Source: Deltaproteobacteria bacterium (GTDB lineage: Bacteria; Myxococcota; SpSt-1050). Taken from it: a stretch of DNA of 64,000 nt. The notes under the pieces were generated by a model. The model was not told where the DNA came from, searched no databases, and saw only the letters and a program-made list of their open reading frames with translations. Below are positions 58,667 through 64,000 of the stretch, piece after piece. Location of the stretch: positions 1-64,000 of the forward strand of contig JAOAFA010000098.1 in assembly GCA_026416535.1 (NCBI GenBank), in the 5' to 3' direction. The first letter of the stretch is position 1, and each line of letters begins with the position of its first letter. A program made the position numbers and the translations under genes.

Positions 58667-59592
58667 ACAAAAACATAATCTTGCAACCTAAAATCAGATA
58701 GCCTCTTTACTCTATCTGGCTTAAATTCATCTATAAAAGACTTTAACCTGTCAAGTTTTATTCTCAGAGGGATGTTAATATCAAATTGAGCCTTACAGAG
58801 TCTATCATCTTTAACATCATCTCTATCTATAAAATCTAAACCATGTAATTCTATGTGAAGAAAATCTTGTAACTTTGCCTTCTTTTTCAGATAGTTGTAT
58901 AAAATATTTTTAGAACCCATAATGAATGTCCCTATGAAAGGGATGCCTAGTCTTCCCGCAACAGATATAGGAATCTCCAATATACTACTATACCTCACCG
59001 CCCTTGAATATAAATCAGGACCCATTGGATATATCCTTCTCTCAGCAAAAGGCATCTTAATGCTACCACAGATACTCTTTGTCTTCCTTCCAATTAACCT
59101 ATAAAATCCTATAACCGCACATTTTAAAAAATAATAAAATGGGCTTGGGAGAATTGAAGAATCGTATCTATATTCCATATTTGTAATTAACCTTATAAAG
59201 TGAGGATGCATGTTATATCCCGGTGCCCTAAATCCAATCGGCCTTACACCTAGCCTGTCACCAATAATTTTGTGGCAACCTTCTATCTCTTCTTCAATAA
59301 TATTTTCAGGCAAGAGTGAGAGATTATACAAATGACTATAAGAATGGTTAGCAATTTCATAACCCATAGATATTGCATCCTTCAGAGACGATACCGTCCT
59401 TTCATCATTCAACTCCCTCCCTACCACAAATAAAGTTGGCTTAATATTAATGCCTACAAAAAAATTATAGATTCTTTCTAAAGCCTTTGTATATACTACA
59501 TTCTGAATCTTGTTTTCTGGTATCTCAATCCCATGTATGTCATAATAGCAAGATAGTGGGTCTAAATCTATAGAAATACAAATCTCTTTCAT
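58663..59592 (-). CDS. Polysaccharide deacetylase (NodB homology domain)
   Basis: SIDLDPLS; TLFVVGREL; GYEIANHSYSHLYNLS; GFRAPGYN. Confidence 0.9.
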   Translation of the reverse strand: MKEICISIDLDPLSCYYDIHGIEIPENKIQNVVYTKALERIYNFFVGINIKPTLFVVGRELNDERTVSSLKDAISMGYEIANHSYSHLYNLSLLPENIIEEEIEGCHKIIGDRLGVRPIGFRAPGYNMHPHFIRLITNMEYRYDSSILPSPFYYFLKCAVIGFYRLIGRKTKSICGSIKMPFAERRIYPMGPDLYSRAVRYSSILEIPISVAGRLGIPFIGTFIMGSKNILYNYLKKKAKLQDFLHIELHGLDFIDRDDVKDDRLCKAQFDINIPLRIKLDRLKSFIDEFKPDRVKRLSDFRLQDYVFV

Positions 59593-60980
59593 CTACCAAT
59601 TTTCTTTTTCTTCCTTTTCAAAACCCATCCTTCAATATTTTTTTGGACTACTCGAGACAAGGCGAGTGAATTTGCAGGAACATCCTCAGTAATAGTACTC
59701 CCCGCACCAATGTATGCATTTCTCCCTATCCTAACAGGAGCCACGAGTTGGGTATCTGACCCAACAAATACTCCATCTTCAAGTACAGTCTTGTATTTTC
59801 TCTCTCCATCATAATTACATGTGATAGTACCGGCTCCCACATTAACACCATCTCCGATTTCAGCGTCTCCCAAATAAGCAAGATGGTTTGCCTTGCTACC
59901 TTTCCCTATATGAGTCTTTTTTAATTCCACAAAATTTCCGATGTGAACTTCCTCTTCAACAATTGTATCAGGTCTGAGTCTGGCAAACGGTCCTATAATC
60001 GAATTCTTAAGCACAATAGCCTTGTCAATATAACAATAGGCCTTTACAGTTACAGAATCACTTAATTTCGAATCAGCAATAATTGTTCCATTCTCAATCA
60101 CTACATTGCTACCTATCTCACTTTTGCCTAATATAAAAACATTGGGATATATTACTGTATCGCGTCCTATCTCTACGTCTCTGCCTATGTAGACGGTATC
60201 AGGACTAATTATTGTAACACCATTTACCATGTGTGCAGTATTAATCCTTTTCTGCAAAATCCTTAATATCTCTGAGAGCTCAACCCTATTATTAGCACCA
60301 AGCAAAAACTCCCTCTTCGATTCTAATATTTTTACATCTATGTGATCCGATATAGCATACTGGAATATATCTGGAAAATAATATTCTCTCTGAGAATTTT
60401 TATTTTTAATCTTGCCTATATACTTTCTAACTAACCTCGTCGAGCAAAGATACAATCCAGCATTTACCTCTTTTATATTCTTCTCTAAATCTGTCGCATC
60501 CCTCTCCTCTACAATTTTCAACAGATTATCCTTCCTATCTCTCACAATCCTTCCATAACCATAAGGGTCTTCAGTCAGAAAGGAGGTAACAACAAATTTT
60601 TCCTCACCAAATGAATGCATCAGTTCCAATATTATAGTCTCATCAATAAGTGGCATATCACCATACACAATAATAAATTTCTCACTACCTACTTTAGGCA
60701 GAGCAACTCTTACAGCATCTCCGGTCCCTTTTTGATCCTTCTGGATGACAAATGAAAAAATTTTTTCACCAAATTCGGATATCAAATACTCCTTTACCTT
60801 TTCTGCACCAAAACCCAAAACAACAACAATATCCTCTATTCCAGCCCGCAAAAGAGCTCTTAATGGATAATAAATCATTGGTTTATCAATGAGCTTATGC
60901 ATTACTTTAGGCAAATCAGATTTAAACCTTACACCCTTTCCAGCAGCAAGTAAAACAGCTGATATTTTATTGGCTCTCAT
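59589..60980 (-). CDS. glmU: Bifunctional UDP-N-acetylglucosamine pyrophosphorylase / GlcN-1-P N-acetyltransferase
   Basis: VLLAAGKGVRFKSDLPKVMHKL; QKGTGDAV; GDMPLI; left-handed beta-helix repeats; LGDAEIGDGVNVGAGTITCNYDG. Confidence 0.97.
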   Translation of the reverse strand: MRANKISAVLLAAGKGVRFKSDLPKVMHKLIDKPMIYYPLRALLRAGIEDIVVVLGFGAEKVKEYLISEFGEKIFSFVIQKDQKGTGDAVRVALPKVGSEKFIIVYGDMPLIDETIILELMHSFGEEKFVVTSFLTEDPYGYGRIVRDRKDNLLKIVEERDATDLEKNIKEVNAGLYLCSTRLVRKYIGKIKNKNSQREYYFPDIFQYAISDHIDVKILESKREFLLGANNRVELSEILRILQKRINTAHMVNGVTIISPDTVYIGRDVEIGRDTVIYPNVFILGKSEIGSNVVIENGTIIADSKLSDSVTVKAYCYIDKAIVLKNSIIGPFARLRPDTIVEEEVHIGNFVELKKTHIGKGSKANHLAYLGDAEIGDGVNVGAGTITCNYDGERKYKTVLEDGVFVGSDTQLVAPVRIGRNAYIGAGSTITEDVPANSLALSRVVQKNIEGWVLKRKKKKIGR

Positions 60981-60994
60981 ATATTTGATTCCAA

Positions 60995-61681
60995 TTACTT
61001 CCTCTTTCTATTTTGAGTCTTTTTTTGTGGCACTTTTTCTGACTTTTTTTCTACTTTCTTCTCTACTTTTTTGGTTTTGACTACTTTTTTATCAACGCCT
61101 TTCATCCTATGAGGAGTGGTTTTCTCAGTTTTAGTACTCTTCCTTTTTATTTCAACTTTCTCTTCTACATCTTTTTCAATCACAACCTCTTTATCTCTCT
61201 TTTCTTCCATTGTCTCCTCTAAAACAGCTACCTCCTCCTTTTCACTCACAACCGTTGCCTCCTTTGACTCACCCACACTTGACACTTTTTGAGTATCAAC
61301 TTTCTCCTCTAACTTATGTACAACTTCCTCAGCTTTTCTTTCAACATGAACTGTTTGAATTGGTTCACCAATGACAGCTGTAATCCCCTCAGGTTCGATC
61401 CCCCTTTTTTGCACTATTACCGAATCAAACACCATTTTTACAACAGCAGTTTGATTCTGCAAGATAACCTTTTTCTTAAACCCCTCATACCCTATACCAC
61501 GAAATACTGTATCAAGAAATTCCTCACAAAAATGCTTATTCACACCCTGAACCCCAGAGAAATCAACAATAACATTTATATCAGGCTCTTTCCTTATCGA
61601 ATCAAGCACACTCACGGCAAGCCTTCTGCCAAGATCAGCTGAACTCAAGAAACCACCAAAATCCTTAAGACTAATTCTCAT
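60995..61681 (-). CDS. STAS-like (DUF4325) domain protein with Lys-rich C-terminal tail
   Basis: VIVDFSGVQGVNKHFCEEFLDTVF resembles STAS-like DUF4325; C-terminal half highly K/E-rich ending KVEKKVEKKSEKVPQKKTQNRKRK. Confidence 0.7.
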   Translation of the reverse strand: MRISLKDFGGFLSSADLGRRLAVSVLDSIRKEPDINVIVDFSGVQGVNKHFCEEFLDTVFRGIGYEGFKKKVILQNQTAVVKMVFDSVIVQKRGIEPEGITAVIGEPIQTVHVERKAEEVVHKLEEKVDTQKVSSVGESKEATVVSEKEEVAVLEETMEEKRDKEVVIEKDVEEKVEIKRKSTKTEKTTPHRMKGVDKKVVKTKKVEKKVEKKSEKVPQKKTQNRKRK

Positions 61682-61693
61682 ACACTCCCTCCT

Positions 61694-62275
61694 CTATTTC
61701 TTACCTAGCAATCTTTTATAATTTTCCATGGAAGAATTATAGACCTCTTCATGAAGACTTCTACCCTTTGAGTCCATTGTAACCACGGCTGGGAATTGTT
61801 CTACCTGCAATACCCACATTGCTTCCGGCACACCAAATTCTTCAAGTTTATATACATCCAATACCTTTTTTATCCTCTGACCAATATAAACTGCGGCTCC
61901 CCCGACAACATGTAAATAGACAGCTCCACAATCTTTCATAGCTTCAAGTGTGTTCTTGCCCATTCCTCCTTTCCCTATGACACCCCTTAAATTATACTTT
62001 CTAATTACTTCAGCCTGGTACGGTTCTTCTCTAATACTCGTAGTCGGTCCTGCAACCTTAAATACATACTGACCATTCTCATAAACCACAACAGGACCAC
62101 AATGATATATGAATGTCCCATTTAGTATTTCTTTTAGCTTCTTGTCATCATTTTCTACAAGGTATTTATGTGCGGCATCTCTACCTGTTACAATAACTCC
62201 ACAAATCTCAACCTCATCACCTACGTTAAGCCCTCTTATTTCTTCGGCAGAGACAGGGGTATTAAGAATCTTCAT
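61694..62275 (-). CDS. Fumarate hydratase class I beta subunit (Fe-S hydrolyase, tartrate/fumarate type, C-terminal domain)
   Basis: GDEVEICGVIVTGRDAAHKYL; FIYHCGPVV; AGPTTSIREEPY; IGKGGMGKNTLEAMKDCGAVYLHVVGGAA. Confidence 0.92.
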   Translation of the reverse strand: MKILNTPVSAEEIRGLNVGDEVEICGVIVTGRDAAHKYLVENDDKKLKEILNGTFIYHCGPVVVYENGQYVFKVAGPTTSIREEPYQAEVIRKYNLRGVIGKGGMGKNTLEAMKDCGAVYLHVVGGAAVYIGQRIKKVLDVYKLEEFGVPEAMWVLQVEQFPAVVTMDSKGRSLHEEVYNSSMENYKRLLGKK

Positions 62276-62400
62276 ACATAAACTCCTTCTGATGGAAAAC
62301 TAACATAATAACGCTAAAATAGCAATAGAGAAGAAATTTCAATTTTTTTATTGAATATTTATTTTTTTAAATTATACACCAAAAATCTGGGAGGTAATTA

Positions 62401-63315
62401 ATGCTAAAATATTTCAGGCTAGATAACCAAAAAATAATAGAATCAGACGAAGGTAATAGCAATATTCTCATCTATATTTCACCTACTAATGAAGAGAAGA
62501 AATTACTATCTGATCTATACCAGTTAGACGAACATACCATCAATTCCGCTCTAGATCCTGATGAATTGTCTCGAATAGAATTCGAGGCAAATCACACAGC
62601 AATTATTTATAAAAGACCCAAAAATATATCAAAAGACAAGAACCTGTTATTTAAGGTCGATTCCATTGGAATATTCACACTCAAAGACAAGATTATTATC
62701 ATCATGAATGAGGATATTTCACTCTTCTCATCAAAACTATTTCAGAAAGTAAATTCACTTAACGAAGTTATGTTAAAGCTCTTATCCATATCTATTAGTC
62801 ACTTTTTAGAACATATTAAAGTCATGAATATGATTACTGATGAACTCGAAAAAAAGATTAGCAGTTCAATGGAAAATAAATATTTACAGAATTTTTTTAA
62901 TATTGAAAAATCACTGGTTTACTATGTAAACTCAATTAACTCAAATAGTGTTCTTATAGAAAGGATGAAAAATAATTCAGCGAAACTAGGCTTTAGTCAA
63001 GAAGAGATCGAACTCCTTGATGACTTAATAATAGACAACAATCAGTGTCTTAGACAAGCTGAGATATATTCTAATATACTCGCCTCCTTGATGGATGCAA
63101 GAGTATCCATAGTTAGTAACAATCTCAACATATTAATGAAGACACTCAATATCATAACAATTATGATCATGGTTCCAACACTAGTCGTCAGCGTCTTTTC
63201 AATGAATGTATCCCTTCCTCTCCAAGATCTCCCATATGCCTTCTGGATTATTTTATGTCTCTGCATCATATCAGTAACTACAGTTTTTCTAATTTGGAAA
63301 TATAAAAAATGGTGA
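62401..63315 (+). CDS. CorA-family divalent cation transporter with SMN instead of GMN motif
   Basis: Long helical cytoplasmic domain; two C-terminal TM; TM1 ends VVSVFSMNVSLPLQDLPYAFW; RBS GGGAGGT upstream. Confidence 0.82.
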   Translation: MLKYFRLDNQKIIESDEGNSNILIYISPTNEEKKLLSDLYQLDEHTINSALDPDELSRIEFEANHTAIIYKRPKNISKDKNLLFKVDSIGIFTLKDKIIIIMNEDISLFSSKLFQKVNSLNEVMLKLLSISISHFLEHIKVMNMITDELEKKISSSMENKYLQNFFNIEKSLVYYVNSINSNSVLIERMKNNSAKLGFSQEEIELLDDLIIDNNQCLRQAEIYSNILASLMDARVSIVSNNLNILMKTLNIITIMIMVPTLVVSVFSMNVSLPLQDLPYAFWIILCLCIISVTTVFLIWKYKKW

Positions 63316-63323
63316 AATTATAT

Positions 63324-64000
63324 CTATCTTACAGGCTGAGAAAAATATCTATTCGTCTCTAAAACAACGATATTGCTAAGTAGTAAAAGTGATATCAAAT
63401 TTGGAATTGCCATTAAACCATTTGCAATGTCTGCAAATGTCCATACCACTGGTAGGGATAAAATAGAACCCAAAAAAACAAATGCTACCCACAAGATGCG
63501 GTAATACATCTTAATTTTGCTTCCAAAGATATATTCAGCTGCTTTCTCACCGTAATATGACCATCCAATAATGGTGGAAAAGACAAATGTCAAGAGCCCC
63601 ACATTTAAGACTAATGGTCCAATAATCTTTATATGAGAAAATGATGAAATAGTTAGTTCAGTTCCACTTTTCCCTAACATCCAATCCCCGCTACTAACTA
63701 CGGTAACCCCCGTGATTAGACAAATTATCACAGTATCCCAAAATGTTCCGGTAGAAGATACAAGTGCCTGTTTAACTGGTTCTTCTGTTTTGGCAGCGGC
63801 TGCAACGATAGGTGCACTGCCCAGTCCAGACTCATTTGAAAACAGACCTCTTGCAATACCGTATCTTATAGTATCCTTTAAAACAGAGCCGGTAAATCCA
63901 CCTACGGCTGCAAGTGGAGAGAAGGCACCTTTTAAAATAATACTTATTGCGCCTGGTAATTTTTCATAGTTTAGAGTAATAATTGTTATGCACCCTAGTA
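63324..64000 (-). CDS. Sodium:alanine/glycine symporter (AGCS family), partial at window edge
   Basis: Minus frame stays open to base 64000: ...LKGAFSPLAAVGGFTGSVLKDTIRYGIARGLFSNESGLGSAPIVAAAAKTEEPVKQALVSSTGTFWDTVIICLITG...; the ORF-track GTG at 63731 is internal. Confidence 0.9.
   Translation of the reverse strand, partial: LGCITIITLNYEKLPGAISIILKGAFSPLAAVGGFTGSVLKDTIRYGIARGLFSNESGLGSAPIVAAAAKTEEPVKQALVSSTGTFWDTVIICLITGVTVVSSGDWMLGKSGTELTISSFSHIKIIGPLVLNVGLLTFVFSTIIGWSYYGEKAAEYIFGSKIKMYYRILWVAFVFLGSILSLPVVWTFADIANGLMAIPNLISLLLLSNIVVLETNRYFSQPVR

Noticed and set aside
63324-63731. 135-aa ORF starting at 63731 as a complete gene
   Set aside because: The frame continues open to base 64000 with clear AGCS homology; the GTG is an internal Val codon

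Overview
64 kb AT-rich bacterial contig with about 45 protein genes (mostly on the minus strand) and one tRNA-Arg(CCG). Gene content resembles a deltaproteobacterial/Myxococcota-like lineage (AgmX/PglI C-terminal domain, FHA-AgmX fusion, many TPR and secreted lipoproteins), but this is inference only. No CRISPR array, prophage or complete mobile element was seen. Bases 1-19 are an exact Tn5/Nextera mosaic end (adapter carry-over), followed by the C-terminal tail of a probable transposase. Main points of interest: (1) an envelope/TPR/FHA-AgmX/outer-membrane-barrel gene cluster (16.6-26.6 kb) reminiscent of Glt/Agl-type machinery; (2) a COG1900(DUF39) - NIL-ferredoxin - COG2122(UPF0280) cassette matching the alternative homocysteine biosynthesis system, with a short MetH elsewhere in the window; (3) a SixA-PPK1-CYTH polyphosphate cluster; (4) purH split into two genes; (5) rplC detached from an S10-type operon and placed next to eno; (6) a hybrid histidine kinase with an apparently degenerate ATPase domain; (7) an AsmA-like/GT51 fusion; (8) all five convergent gene junctions overlapping or nearly abutting; (9) nested inverted repeats and palindromes in the few long intergenic regions. 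All calls come from reading the sequence and supplied translations; no searches were run.
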